In this document: positions 38,131 to 46,892 of the stretch, one piece after another
Position numbering within the stretch: the stretch's first letter is position 1
Layout of the letters: the number at the start of each line of letters is the position of its first letter
Origin: CAVXHV01 sp963761445
Lineage (GTDB): Bacteria; Planctomycetota; Planctomycetia; Isosphaerales; Isosphaeraceae
Direction: 5' to 3'
Length of the DNA: 64,000 bases
NCBI GenBank assembly: GCA_963761445.1
Contig: CAVXHV010000005.1
Location: forward strand, 2,604,001 to 2,668,000
Made by a program: the position numbers and the translations under genes
Notes under the pieces: generated by a model
Database searches by the model: none
Seen by the model: only the letters and a program-made list of their open reading frames with translations
What the model was told of the DNA's origin: nothing

Positions 38131-39072
38131 ATGCCCGATCAGATCAGCCGTCCCTCACGTCCCTGGCGAAGATTCCTGCGCTTCAGCGTGCGGGGGCTGA
38201 TCGTTCTTGTGCTTGTGATCGGCGGTTGGCTGGGCTCGATTGTGCGAAGCGCTCGAATTCAACGGGAGGCGGTGGCGGCGATTACAAAAGCCGGGGGAAC
38301 GGTCAAGTATGACTGGGAGTGTCGAGACGGATTTGAGATATCGGGCGGCGAACCTTGGGCACCGAAATGGGTCGTCGATCTGGTTGGACTCGACTACTTC
38401 GGCCACGCCACCGTTGTCTGGATCGAAGGGATTACAACTGACGCAACTTTTGTGCAGATCGGGCGACTCTCACGATTGCAAAGCGTTTTACTCGTCAGAT
38501 CGTCCATAAGTGACGCAGGACTGGCTCATCTGAAGCGGCAGTCCGAGCTATCCGATCTTGGCATTGTTGGAGCTCCGGTCACCGACGACGGACTGGCGCA
38601 TTTGAAGGGGCTGACCAAGCTGTCGAAGCTCGCCCTGCAAAATACTCTGATCACCGATGCCGGGCTTGTGCATCTCAAGCACTTCGCTAAGGTCCGCTAC
38701 CTCTATCTCGACGACACCAGAGTCACGGACGCCGGACTGGTGAACCTGGAGGGCTCGAAAAACCTCGCCCACCTCTACCTCGGCTGGACGCACGTCACCG
38801 GCCCCGGATTTGCGCATTTGAAAGGGCTGACAAACCTCGCCGAACTGAACCTCAACGGGTCTCCCATCGCCGATACCGGGCTAGCACATTTGAAGGGTCT
38901 GACCAACCTCTCCCACCTCAACCTCGCTCATACCCGAGTCACCGACGCCGGGCTCGTGCATCTGGAGTCGCTGACCAAGCTTTCGAAACTCGAACTCGCC
39001 GGCACTCAGGTCACCGATACTGGAGTGAACAACCTTCAGCAGGCGCTGCCGAGCCTGAAGGTCACCCGTTGA
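38131..39072 (+). CDS. LRR-family membrane protein, copy 4 (about 8 repeats)
   Basis: Intact, 313 residues: PWRRFLRFSVRGL, membrane helix LIVLVLVIGGWLGSIV, RSARIQREAVAAITKAGG, KYDWEC, PKWVVDLVGLDYFGHA, eight 24-residue LRRs (LITDAGLVHLKH type) and the cap ALPSLKVTR. Predicted N-terminus inside, LRRs outside the membrane. Binding partner unknown. Its 3' flank (TTGATGCCCTTCCAACC) recurs after other members. Confidence 0.85.
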   Translation: MPDQISRPSRPWRRFLRFSVRGLIVLVLVIGGWLGSIVRSARIQREAVAAITKAGGTVKYDWECRDGFEISGGEPWAPKWVVDLVGLDYFGHATVVWIEGITTDATFVQIGRLSRLQSVLLVRSSISDAGLAHLKRQSELSDLGIVGAPVTDDGLAHLKGLTKLSKLALQNTLITDAGLVHLKHFAKVRYLYLDDTRVTDAGLVNLEGSKNLAHLYLGWTHVTGPGFAHLKGLTNLAELNLNGSPIADTGLAHLKGLTNLSHLNLAHTRVTDAGLVHLESLTKLSKLELAGTQVTDTGVNNLQQALPSLKVTR

Positions 39073-39169
39073 GTTGATGCCCTTCCAACCCGCCTGGAAT
39101 CGTCTCTGTCGCGTCGCCAGGCGTCAGCGCGTCCAATCCACGGAAACCCCTCAAGTCGCGTCCCGGCGG

Positions 39170-39230
39170 ATATACTCATCGGAGCGAACAGACATCGGCC
39201 CTCCGCTCACGAGAGGCCAGCATGAACGAT
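39170..39230 (+). repeat. Orphan LRR-gene leader
   Basis: GGATATACTCATCGGAGC, then CATCGGCCCTCCGCTCACG and a CAGCATG matches the leaders at 41900-41955, 42774-42827 and 44055-44109, but no LRR gene follows the ATG. It shows that leader and gene were copied together and the gene then lost. Nothing else is recognisable in 39073-39376. Confidence 0.5.
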
Positions 39231-39376
39231 CATTTGCAACTCGTTCCTGGCTTCCTGCCTTGCTTTTTCCGTTCTTCTCCATCCGTTGACCGGCGATTTG
39301 TTGTTCTTCCTTCTCAGCGCGATTGAGCGATCTCAGGGTGTGAACGAAGACCCGATATCTCAACGGCTGCAAGCAG

Positions 39377-39451
39377 TCCTATCCGTGTTTCATCGGTGTT
39401 TTATCCGTGGCTAAAGATTCCTCTCCCTCTCCCCGTTCGACGGGCGTTCCA
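39377..39451 (+). repeat. Dispersed 75-bp repeat P3, copy 1
   Basis: Starts TCCTATCCGTGTTTCATCGG and ends in CCCGTTCGACGGGCGTTCC; the second copy is at 45441-45514 with few changes, and a shortened relative (CCGTGTTCGATCCGTGGCTA) lies near 60085. Each copy sits just upstream of an LRR gene that lacks a normal start. Confidence 0.7.
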
Positions 39452-39950
39452 CGCCGCCAAGTCGCCAGTTCCCGTCGCACGCCCCTGGCGACGATTCCTG
39501 CGCTTCAGCGTGCGGGGGCTCATCGTCTTCGTCCTTGTCTTTGGCGCTTGGATGGGATGGCTTGTCCGTAGCGCTCGGATTCAGCATGAAGCGGTGGCGG
39601 CGATCAAGACAGCCGGCGGCAGGGCCGTCTACGACTGGCAGTGGAGGAACAACCGACGGTTCAAACGTGGCAAGCCAAGAGCCCCGAGCTGGCTTGTCGA
39701 AACATTCGGTGCCGACTACTTCGGCACCGTCGTCGCGGTGTTTACGCCGGGCGCGTCCGAGGACGAGTTAAGCCACGTCGGACGACTCGACCACGTTGGA
39801 GTACTTTGCATCGAGTCGTTCGAAAAGGCAAACGTGACCGACGCCTGGCTGGTGCATCTTAAGGGGCTGACCAGCCTCTACCCGGTTATGTCCGCCTGGA
39901 GCCACTACGTGCTCAACCCTTCTTACCTGCCTGCCGCTTTCGTTTGGTAG
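39396..39950 (+). pseudogene. LRR-family membrane protein, copy 5, truncated
   Basis: RPWRRFLRFSVRGL, membrane helix, AVYDWQWRNNRR, PSWLVETFGADYFG and one repeat (ANVTDAWLVHLKGL), then the frame runs into the antisense of the H1-like gene. No ATG lies before PWRRF; the frame is open only from a GTG inside repeat P3. Both ends are therefore replaced. Confidence 0.6.
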
Positions 39951-40269
39951 AAGGTGCGGGCTTCGCCGATCGAGTCGGCACGACTTTTTTCGACGCAGCT
40001 TTCTTGATCGAAAGCGCAGCAGTTTTCTTCTTCGCCGCCACCTTCTTGGTTTTGGAAGCCGTCGCCATTGCCTTCGGGGCAGATTTCGAAGTCTTGGCCT
40101 TCACGGCTTTGGAAGAAGCCTTCGCGCCTTTGGGTGTACTGCGCGCCGGCATCATATCCCCCACCGCGTGCATGGCTTTGGACCCAGCGTTGATCACGAC
40201 TTCTGCCGCCGACGTTGCCGCATCGCCAATCCGTTCAAGCACGCCTTTGGATTTCTTTTTGCTCGGCAT
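39913..40269 (-). CDS. Lys/Ala-rich H1-like basic protein
   Basis: 118 residues. A short N-terminal part (GVLERIGDAATSAAEVVINA) is followed by about 80 residues made almost only of Lys, Ala, Ser and Thr (AAKKKTAALSIKKAASKK). The composition matches bacterial histone-H1-like DNA-binding tails. Start 40269 has AGGAG 9 bases upstream. Its 3' end overlaps the truncated LRR copy by 38 bp. Confidence 0.75.
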   Translation of the reverse strand: MPSKKKSKGVLERIGDAATSAAEVVINAGSKAMHAVGDMMPARSTPKGAKASSKAVKAKTSKSAPKAMATASKTKKVAAKKKTAALSIKKAASKKVVPTRSAKPAPSTKRKRQAGKKG

Positions 40270-40375
40270 CAGACGCTCCTTGCGTGGTTTGGCACTGTGT
40301 CTCCCGTCCCTTCTTAAAGCGACCCACAGCATATTCTAGGCTTCGGTCGCGGCGCTTCCTATTGCTTTCGATGGA

Positions 40376-40560
40376 ATTGCAGGACTATTGGGGTGGCTCG
40401 TTCGCAGCGCCCGAATCAAGCGGCAAGCCGTCGCTACGATAGAACGGGCCCGTGGCGCTGCGGGATATGAGTCAAAGCTCGACCACGGGCATTTTCCCCG
40501 AGTGACTCGAGCGGAGCAGTGGCGAAACCGGGCGGCGAATCTGAATTGTCAATTCGGTTC
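40376..40560 (+). pseudogene. LRR-family fragment (membrane helix end and linker)
   Basis: GWLVRSARIKRQAVATIERA, AAGYESKLDHGHFPRVTRAE, QWRNRAANL: nearly the same as 37580-37730 of copy 3. No helix start and no repeats. Confidence 0.55.
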
Positions 40561-40770
40561 CAGCATTGGCCACGCGTGTGCAGCGTGACTAGAATGGTAC
40601 TCCAGATTTGGCGATCTCGGCATCGGACGTTTTGGAAGGAAATACAGCATCACAGCACTGTGTCGTGCGAATGAACAGGCGGCACACGAGCCCGGTTGAA
40701 CTCGAAGTTGTCTACATGAGAGTGCCGGGTCGACTCCTTTGTACTGCGCTCCGCGTTTTGAGGTACCAAC

Positions 40771-41097
40771 ATGGCGTCGACGATCTCTCGAGAACTCGCG
40801 GTCGACTCATCCGTCAATGATTTCTTGGTACGGCACGGTGCCGAGCGCGAGTTCCTGACTGTATGCGAGCTTGCTCGGGCGTCGTTCCCCGCATTGATTG
40901 GCTTCGAAGTGATGCTGCAACAAGATCCCGATGAGGATGGTCATGCCCAGGTCGTCGTGTGCGCCAGGCTCCCCGAATTCTTTACCGAGGAGCAGGTTCA
41001 AGCCTGCATGCGACACTACCACGAGCGCCTGATCGAACAGCTTCCGCTTTCTCATTGTCCTCTCTTCGCACTGGTGATCGCATTCGGCTCGGAGTGA
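40771..41097 (+). CDS. Hypothetical protein paired with a HEPN gene
   Basis: 108 residues (MASTISRELAVDSSVNDFLV; FFTEEQVQACMRHYHERLIE). Its TGA overlaps the GTG/ATG region of the HEPN gene, so the pair is translationally coupled. No nucleotidyltransferase GSXXXXGXXD motif is visible, so it is not a standard MNT partner. It could be an antitoxin-like partner; that is inference from position only. Confidence 0.55.
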   Translation: MASTISRELAVDSSVNDFLVRHGAEREFLTVCELARASFPALIGFEVMLQQDPDEDGHAQVVVCARLPEFFTEEQVQACMRHYHERLIEQLPLSHCPLFALVIAFGSE

Positions 41098-41099
41098 AC

Positions 41100-41534
41100 A
41101 TGCAGTGGAGCGACTTCCAGGACACCGCAGGGCGTCTCGCTGTAGGGGCAGCGGAGGGAGACTGGCGTTCAGCGATCAGTCGCGCGTATTACGCTGTTTT
41201 CCACCTGTTTCATGCATTCCTGTTGACGGATGGGTTGGATGTCGGTCGGGGTGGCCAGAGCCATTTCAATCTCTATAGCGGATTGTTGAATTGCGGTTTG
41301 CCCCGAGTCGCCGCGATCGCGAGCAGAATCGACGGCCTGCGGGCGCATCGCGTTTGGGCCGACTACGACCTGGGCCGTCCGATCAACAGGCGCGACGCCG
41401 AGAGCAGTGTGGAAGAATCCAGGGCGCTGGTTGCGGAGTTTCACACCGTCTTGGCAACTACGCCCTCGGCACAGATCGTCGATGGCGCTCGGAAGCATCT
41501 CCAGGCGATCGGCCGGCTCGGTCGACAATCGTAG
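41100..41534 (+). CDS. HEPN-domain protein
   Basis: 144 residues, all-helical by composition. RAYYAVFH (R-X6-H) after DWRSAISRA is the HEPN active-site type found in RNase toxins and SAV_6107-like proteins. GTG 41094 or ATG 41100 are possible starts, overlapping the stop of the preceding gene. Likely RNA-directed if active. It could also act as an accessory subunit. Confidence 0.7.
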   Translation: MQWSDFQDTAGRLAVGAAEGDWRSAISRAYYAVFHLFHAFLLTDGLDVGRGGQSHFNLYSGLLNCGLPRVAAIASRIDGLRAHRVWADYDLGRPINRRDAESSVEESRALVAEFHTVLATTPSAQIVDGARKHLQAIGRLGRQS

Positions 41535-41593
41535 ATGCAGCGGGAGAAGTATGAAAGACAGGGACATCAGCCCGCCGCGCACGAAACACCGTC

Positions 41594-41806
41594 ATGAACC
41601 ACCGAGCCAAGCCCGTCTCCCGTCCCTGGCGAAGATTCCTGCGCTTCAGCCTGCGAGGGATGATTGTCCTGGTGCTGGTGATCGGCGGTTGGCTCGGCTG
41701 GATTGTGCGGAGTGCTCGAGTCCAGCGCGAGGCGGTCGCGACGATTGTGAACGCTGGAGGCTGTGTTGCTTACGACTGGGAGTGGAAGAACGGGAATTTA
41801 ATGTGA
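41594..41806 (+). pseudogene. LRR-family membrane protein, copy 6, cut after the linker
   Basis: Normal start, PWRRFLRFSLRGM, membrane helix LVIGGWLGWIV, RSARVQREAVATIVNAGG and AYDWEWKNG, then directly into the family's 3' flank (TGATGCTCTTCCGGCC). All repeats are deleted between linker and flank. Confidence 0.65.
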
Positions 41807-41954
41807 TGCTCTTCCGGCCGGCCTGGAAACGTCCCTGTCGCATCGCCAGGCATCGGGACATCGGATCTATCGACTGTCCTTCGACGAGCCGGGTCCGGGC
41901 CGTTATGATGAATCGTGCGAACATTCATCGGCCCTGCGCTCGCGAGAGCCCGGC

Positions 41955-42656
41955 ATGCTCGATCAAGCCAAAACTGCCTCCCGCCCGTGGCGAAGATTTC
42001 TGCGCTTTAGCGTGCGGGGGCTGATCGTCGTTGCGCTCGTCATTGGCGCGTGGCTTGGCTGGATCGCGCGGAGCGCACGAATCCAGCGCGACGCGGTTGC
42101 CTCGATCAGGCGTGCCCGGGGTACCGTCTTGTACGAACGCAACATGCACATGGACGAGGCAATGTGGTTGCGCGACCGGTGGCTCATGCCACCAAAGTGG
42201 CTAGTTGACAGTCTGGGTATTGATCACTTCTGTAACGTCGAGGGCGTTGTTCTCCGAAACACGGGAACGGATCAAGATCTGATCCCGATCGCGTACCTTC
42301 GACGTCTGAGGTATCTCAACCTTGGCAACTCGCCGATCACGAATGACGGGCTTCAAAACCTGAGCGGATTGACGAACCTGGTTCAATTGAGACTCCACGG
42401 AACACGAATATCTGATGCTGGTCTGTCGCATCTCGAGGGACTGACGCGCCTTTGGGAGTTGTTCTTGGTCGACACCAGGGTCACCGACGCGGGTCTGGAA
42501 CACTTGCGGAGTTTGCCCGATCTCGGTAGGGCATTTCTTCCATCCGGCGTATCGGAAGATGGCATTCGTGAGCTCAAAAAGGCTTTGCCACACGCGACCG
42601 TGGAGCGCGGGTTTCCGATCGTTCACCACGTGCCACAACAAGACATCGTGTGGTAG
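41955..42656 (+). CDS. LRR-family membrane protein, copy 7 (about 4 repeats)
   Basis: 233 residues, open throughout: PWRRFLRFSVRGL, helix, RSARIQRDAVASIRRARG, PPKWLVDSLGIDHFCNV, about four repeats (RISDAGLSHLEG type), cap ALPHATVERG and an extra tail. The usual YDWEW is replaced by LYERN. Leader of the shared type. Confidence 0.78.
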   Translation: MLDQAKTASRPWRRFLRFSVRGLIVVALVIGAWLGWIARSARIQRDAVASIRRARGTVLYERNMHMDEAMWLRDRWLMPPKWLVDSLGIDHFCNVEGVVLRNTGTDQDLIPIAYLRRLRYLNLGNSPITNDGLQNLSGLTNLVQLRLHGTRISDAGLSHLEGLTRLWELFLVDTRVTDAGLEHLRSLPDLGRAFLPSGVSEDGIRELKKALPHATVERGFPIVHHVPQQDIVW

Positions 42657-42826
42657 CGGAACCAGCGTCCCGTCCCGTCGCTTGGGGGCGCGACGATCCA
42701 TCGCTCCTTCTCCCTGCGGGAGAGGGTCGGGGTCCTTCCGCATGCGACCGCAATCGGCAGACACGCTCTGAGCGGATATACTGAGAACGGCGAAGAGCCA
42801 TCGGCTCCCCATCATAAGAGCCCGGC

Positions 42827-43849
42827 ATGACCGATCAATCGAAACCCCACTCCCGTCCCTGGCAAAGATTCCTGCGCTTCAGCGTGCGCGGGATGATCAT
42901 TCTGGTGCTTGCGATTGGCGTTTGGCTGGGCTGCATCGTGCGAAGCGCGCGAATCCAGCACGAGGCGGTAGCGGCGATCACGGAAGCAGGCGGCACCGTC
43001 TCGTACGACTGGCAGTGGAAGCATGGAAGCCCAATCGCGGGCGGCGAACCAGGTGTTCCCCGATGGCTTGTGGACGCGCTCGGCGTTGATTACTTCGCCA
43101 ACGTCGTTGCGGTCGTTATACCGAGCGCGTCCGAAGAAGAGTTAGTCCAGATCGGCCGGCTCGGCCGACTTCGCGAGCTCATCATCGTAAAATCAGATAT
43201 GACCGATGCCGGGCTGGCCCATTTGAAGGGCTTGACCGACCTCTTGGAGCTCGACCTCAGTGTCACTGAGGTTACCGACAGCGGGCTGACACATCTGAAG
43301 GGCCTGGAAAATCTCTCCAAACTCAACCTCTTCCACACTGGGGTCACCGACGCCGGCCTGGCAAATCTGAAGGCTCTAACGCATCTCACAGAACTCAACC
43401 TTTGCGCCACGGCGATCACCGACGCCGGGCTCGAGCATTTCAAAAACCTGACCAAACTCTCGAAACTTGACCTCAAGGGTACTCTGGTTACCGACGCCGG
43501 CTTGGTCTATCTGAAGCGGTCAATCAATCTCTCCGTCCTCGACTTGACATCCACTCAAATCTCCGACCGCGGGCTCGCGCATCTTACCGGGCTGACGAAC
43601 ATCGCGGAACTGTACCTCAAGAACACAGCGGTAACGGACGATCGTCTCGCGCACCTCGAGGGGCTGACCAACCTCGCGGAACTTGACCTCACATCCACTC
43701 AAGTCTCCGACGCCGGGCTGGCGCATCTGAAGGGATCGACCAATCTCGCCCGGCTCTACACTTGGGGCACTCGTACGACCAAGTCAGGCATAGACGACCT
43801 CAACAAAGCACTGCCTGGCCTGAAGGCCAAATGGTATCAGATTCGTTGA
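42827..43849 (+). CDS. LRR-family membrane protein, copy 8 (about 9 repeats)
   Basis: 340 residues, intact: RPWQRFLRFSVRGMI, helix ILVLAIGVWLGCIV, RSARIQHEAVAAITEAGG, SYDWQWKHG, PRWLVDALGVDYFANV, nine LRRs (EVTDSGLTHLKG type), cap ALPGLKAKW. A copied intergenic block with CTGCGGGAGAGGGTCGGGG lies upstream. Confidence 0.85.
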   Translation: MTDQSKPHSRPWQRFLRFSVRGMIILVLAIGVWLGCIVRSARIQHEAVAAITEAGGTVSYDWQWKHGSPIAGGEPGVPRWLVDALGVDYFANVVAVVIPSASEEELVQIGRLGRLRELIIVKSDMTDAGLAHLKGLTDLLELDLSVTEVTDSGLTHLKGLENLSKLNLFHTGVTDAGLANLKALTHLTELNLCATAITDAGLEHFKNLTKLSKLDLKGTLVTDAGLVYLKRSINLSVLDLTSTQISDRGLAHLTGLTNIAELYLKNTAVTDDRLAHLEGLTNLAELDLTSTQVSDAGLAHLKGSTNLARLYTWGTRTTKSGIDDLNKALPGLKAKWYQIR

Positions 43850-44108
43850 CGTGACGCCCATCCAACCGGCCAGCAAACACTATCGAGATCCCCCGCATCG
43901 CGTTTGAGTGCTATTCTGTGAGTTCGACGTGCGGCACGATCCAATGACCGCTGAGGAATTGGGCGCGACGATTGATCACTCCCTCTCGCTCTGGGAGAGG
44001 GCCGGGGTGAGGGACCTTCGGCATGCGACCGCATTTCGCAGAAACGTCCTGAACGGATACACTGAGCCCACCGAAGAGATATCGGCCCTCCGCTCACAAC
44101 AGGCCGTC

Positions 44109-44693
44109 ATGAACGCTCAAGCCAAACCCGCCTCCCGTCCCTGGCGAAGATTCCTGCGCTTCAGCGTGCGGGGGCTCATTCTTCTCGTGCTGCTAATGGG
44201 TGGCTCGCTCGGTTGGATCGTGCGGATCGCTCGCATCGAACGCGAAGCGGCGAAGGCGGCTAGGCAATCAGGCGGCTGGGTCCTTTACGACTGGCAAGAA
44301 AGGAGCGTCCATGGCGCGGTATCGGGCGAACCCGCGGCGCCGGCTTGGCTCGTTAAACTTATTGGAGTGGAATACTTCGGCCGCATCACCGAGGGCCGTC
44401 TCGGTGTGAGTGGAACCGACGCTACGCTTGAACCTGTCGCGCGACTCGAACGCTTGCAGTGGCTACGCCTCGACCGCACGGCTGTCACCGACCTGGGGCT
44501 GCTGCATCTGCGGGGCATGTCCAGCCTCTCCAGACTCGACGTCTGCGGCACTCATGTCACCGACGCTGGGATAGCGCAACTCAAGGGGCTGGTGAAGCTC
44601 AAACAACTCGAACTCTACGGCACTGAAGTCACCGACGCCGGAGTGCGAGAGCTAAGGGAAGCGCTCCCGCCGGGCATGGCGATCGGCCGTTAA
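44109..44693 (+). CDS. LRR-family membrane protein, copy 9 (about 4 repeats)
   Basis: 194 residues: PWRRFLRFSVRGLI, helix LLVLLMGGSLGWIV, YDWQERS, PAWLVKLIGVEYFG, about four repeats (AVTDLGLLHLRG type), cap ALPPGMAIGR. Start 44109 is chosen because the leader ends there (CCGTC-ATG) as in its neighbours; the frame is open further upstream through the leader. Confidence 0.8.
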   Translation: MNAQAKPASRPWRRFLRFSVRGLILLVLLMGGSLGWIVRIARIEREAAKAARQSGGWVLYDWQERSVHGAVSGEPAAPAWLVKLIGVEYFGRITEGRLGVSGTDATLEPVARLERLQWLRLDRTAVTDLGLLHLRGMSSLSRLDVCGTHVTDAGIAQLKGLVKLKQLELYGTEVTDAGVRELREALPPGMAIGR

Positions 44694-44834
44694 TTTGATC
44701 CCCATCCCACCGGCCTGGAATCGTCTCTGTCGCGATTCTCGCTGGCGTCGGGCGGTTCTATCGACTGAAAGCCTCGATCTCGCGGGTGCGTGGCTGAATC
44801 GAGCCCGTGCGCGGGCGGATCGATCGCAATCGTC

Positions 44835-44920
44835 GGCTAGCGACAAGGGGTTAGCGAATCTGCGTGGATTGAGTGAGCTCGTGTCGCTCAGTCTCAACAA
44901 TACCGTGTGTGCTGGAAACG
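44835..44920 (+). pseudogene. Single LRR fragment
   Basis: One and a half repeats (SASDKGLANLRGLSELVSLS) after a copy of the LRR 3' flank and ahead of an unrelated small gene. No helix and no cap. Confidence 0.45.
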
Positions 44921-45000
44921 GCTCGGAACAGCTTGCGATCGGCGGCCGTAGAGATACAATCGATGACGTGCCAATCGCTCAGATTCGTTGGAGTCATTTC

Positions 45001-45400
45001 ATGACCCTCCCGATCACCATCACGATCACCGCAACGGCGCACGATCACTTCCGTGCCGAAACGCCGGGCGGGCCTGTGGAAGCCAGTTCCCTGCGTGAGT
45101 TGGGTGAGCGCTTGAGGGATTTCCTCGCAAGTCTTGAGGACGAATCTGCCACCGCCCTCGTGGAGTTGGCCAGGCTTTCCAGTTCGGCGACCGATCAAAC
45201 CACCTTACTCGAACTGGCCCGGACATCCCCGCCCCCCGACGCCTGGTTCGGCGCCGACTGACGGAGTCCGCGCAGACAAGAAGGACGCGGGCCATTTCAC
45301 CACCGCCGACGTGATCGATGCAATCGGGCACGTCCCACCAGAGGCCATGCGAAGGATCGACGAGGCCATCAGGCGCCATCGGGGCGACTCAGAACGCTAG
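45001..45400 (+). CDS. Hypothetical protein, frame broken
   Basis: The first part (MTLPITITITATAHDHFRAE, SLRELGERLRDFLASL, SPPPDAWFGAD) stops at 45261; dropping one T near 45256 continues as GVRADKKDAGHFTTADVIDA and PEAMRRIDEAIRRHRGDSER to 45400, giving about 132 residues. Looks like a small soluble two-part protein, perhaps a regulator or antitoxin, but I do not recognise it. Confidence 0.5.
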
Positions 45401-45440
45401 CAAACCCACACAGTCACCACGAGCCAACGCCTGCAAACTG

Positions 45441-45514
45441 TCCTATCCGTGTTTCATCGGTGTTTCATCCGTGGCTAAAGATTCCTCTCCCACTCCCCGT
45501 TCGACGCGCGTTCC
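45441..45514 (+). repeat. Dispersed 75-bp repeat P3, copy 2
   Basis: Second copy of the repeat at 39377-39451, again upstream of an LRR gene with a damaged start. Confidence 0.7.
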
Positions 45515-45685
45515 AGCGAGCCTCTCGATCCGCGGCTGCGGTCCCAGACCATCGACTCCTGCGTGTCTATGCAAGAAGTCTCGTGGTCCAATCCTCCGAT
45601 CTTGCTTCCCGGCGCCTCCAGGTGTGCGATAAACTAACTGCGTCAAACCAAACGAGCGACCGACCCTGATGGTTGCCACAGGCCT

Positions 45686-46405
45686 GAAGAGCCCAAGCCC
45701 GCCTCGCGTTCCCGTCGAAGATTCCTACGCTTCAGCATCCGCGGCCTGATTGTCGTTGTATTCGTGATCTGCGGCTGGCTGTGGTGGATCGTGCGAAGTG
45801 CGCGAATCCAGCGCGAGGCTGTGGCGGCGATTGAGACCGACGGAACCGGAGGGGTCACTTACGACTGGGACAGAGGCGCAGGGCTTACCGATGCGCGAGG
45901 AAGTCCGGCGGCCCCGGGATGGCTCGTCGACTTGGTCGGAGTCGATTATTTCGGGCGTGTCCGTTCTGTCGTGCTCTTGGACGCACGACCTGCGACCATC
46001 GCCGCGGTCTCGCGGCTCTCCGGTTTGCGGCGGCTCGCCATCAACGGGCACGGCCTTCGTGACACAGACCTCGCGCCGCTAGAACACCTGACCGAACTCT
46101 CCGAGCTCGTTCTCTCAGGCGATCCAGCCACGGACGCGGGACTGAAAGACGTGAACGGCCTCACGAGCCTCCGCAAACTGGTGCTCGTCAACTCGGCCGT
46201 CACCGATTCGGGCTTGTCCCAGCTCAAGCCCTTGAAGAATCTCAGTGTGCTGGGACTCGGATTCGCAAGGATTACCGACGACGGCTTGGCCAATTTGAAG
46301 GGGCTGACAACGCTGACCAGGCTCGACCTCCGTGGTACCCGAGTCACTGACGACGGAATAAAAGAGATACAACAAGTTCTACCGGGCGTGGAGATCACTC
46401 GCTGA
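45686..46405 (+). CDS. LRR-family membrane protein, copy 10, start unclear
   Basis: RRRFLRFSIRGL, helix LIVVVFVICGWLWWIV, RSARIQREAVAAIETDG, TYDWDRG, PGWLVDLVGVDYFGRV, six repeats, cap VLPGVEITR. The frame has no ATG before the helix: the expected ATG appears as CTG in the neighbouring frame (CCTGAAGAGCCC at 45681 on). Translation might start at GTG 45764 inside the helix; more likely the gene is damaged or one base is wrong near 45690. Confidence 0.6.
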   Translation, partial: EEPKPASRSRRRFLRFSIRGLIVVVFVICGWLWWIVRSARIQREAVAAIETDGTGGVTYDWDRGAGLTDARGSPAAPGWLVDLVGVDYFGRVRSVVLLDARPATIAAVSRLSGLRRLAINGHGLRDTDLAPLEHLTELSELVLSGDPATDAGLKDVNGLTSLRKLVLVNSAVTDSGLSQLKPLKNLSVLGLGFARITDDGLANLKGLTTLTRLDLRGTRVTDDGIKEIQQVLPGVEITR

Positions 46406-46892
46406 TTTCACACCCGTCCACCCCGCCTGGAATCGTCGCTGTCGCATCGCCCTTCTCCACCCTCACAGACACGCGATGACTCATGTCCATTTGCACTCTC
46501 CCCGTTTGCGACTTTGCGCCTTTGCGTGAGCCCATCTTCGCTCTTTTCGTCTCAAACAATCCGAACGCGCCATCTCCACTTTTTGCGTGAGTTCCCCTGC
46601 GCATCACCACACCAGCTCGATCACTCGTCCACTCGATCGAGCAGATCTCTGATCGCGTGCATCACCGCGTCGGGCCGGTCCGTATCCACTTCGCACGTCC
46701 CGCCATCGCTTGACACGCCTCATCCGGCAGGTTTTACTCATGTCTGATCGCGCGGATAGGTCGCTCCGCAGACGCGACGCGGCGCATTCATTCGTACGTC
46801 TCGTCGCGTCATGCGAGCAAGGGCGCCGATCGGCAACGTCCAACGAAGACCGTCGGATCAGCTCACAACCTCTTATCCCAGAGACAACGAAG
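46406..46892. other. Intergenic after the LRR cluster, no gene seen
   Basis: Starts with the LRR 3' flank (GCCTGGAATCGTCGCTGTCG). Around 46500-46530 and again near 50255-50290 is the short shared sequence GCCTTTGCGTGAGCCC. No coding signal I trust. Confidence 0.45.
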
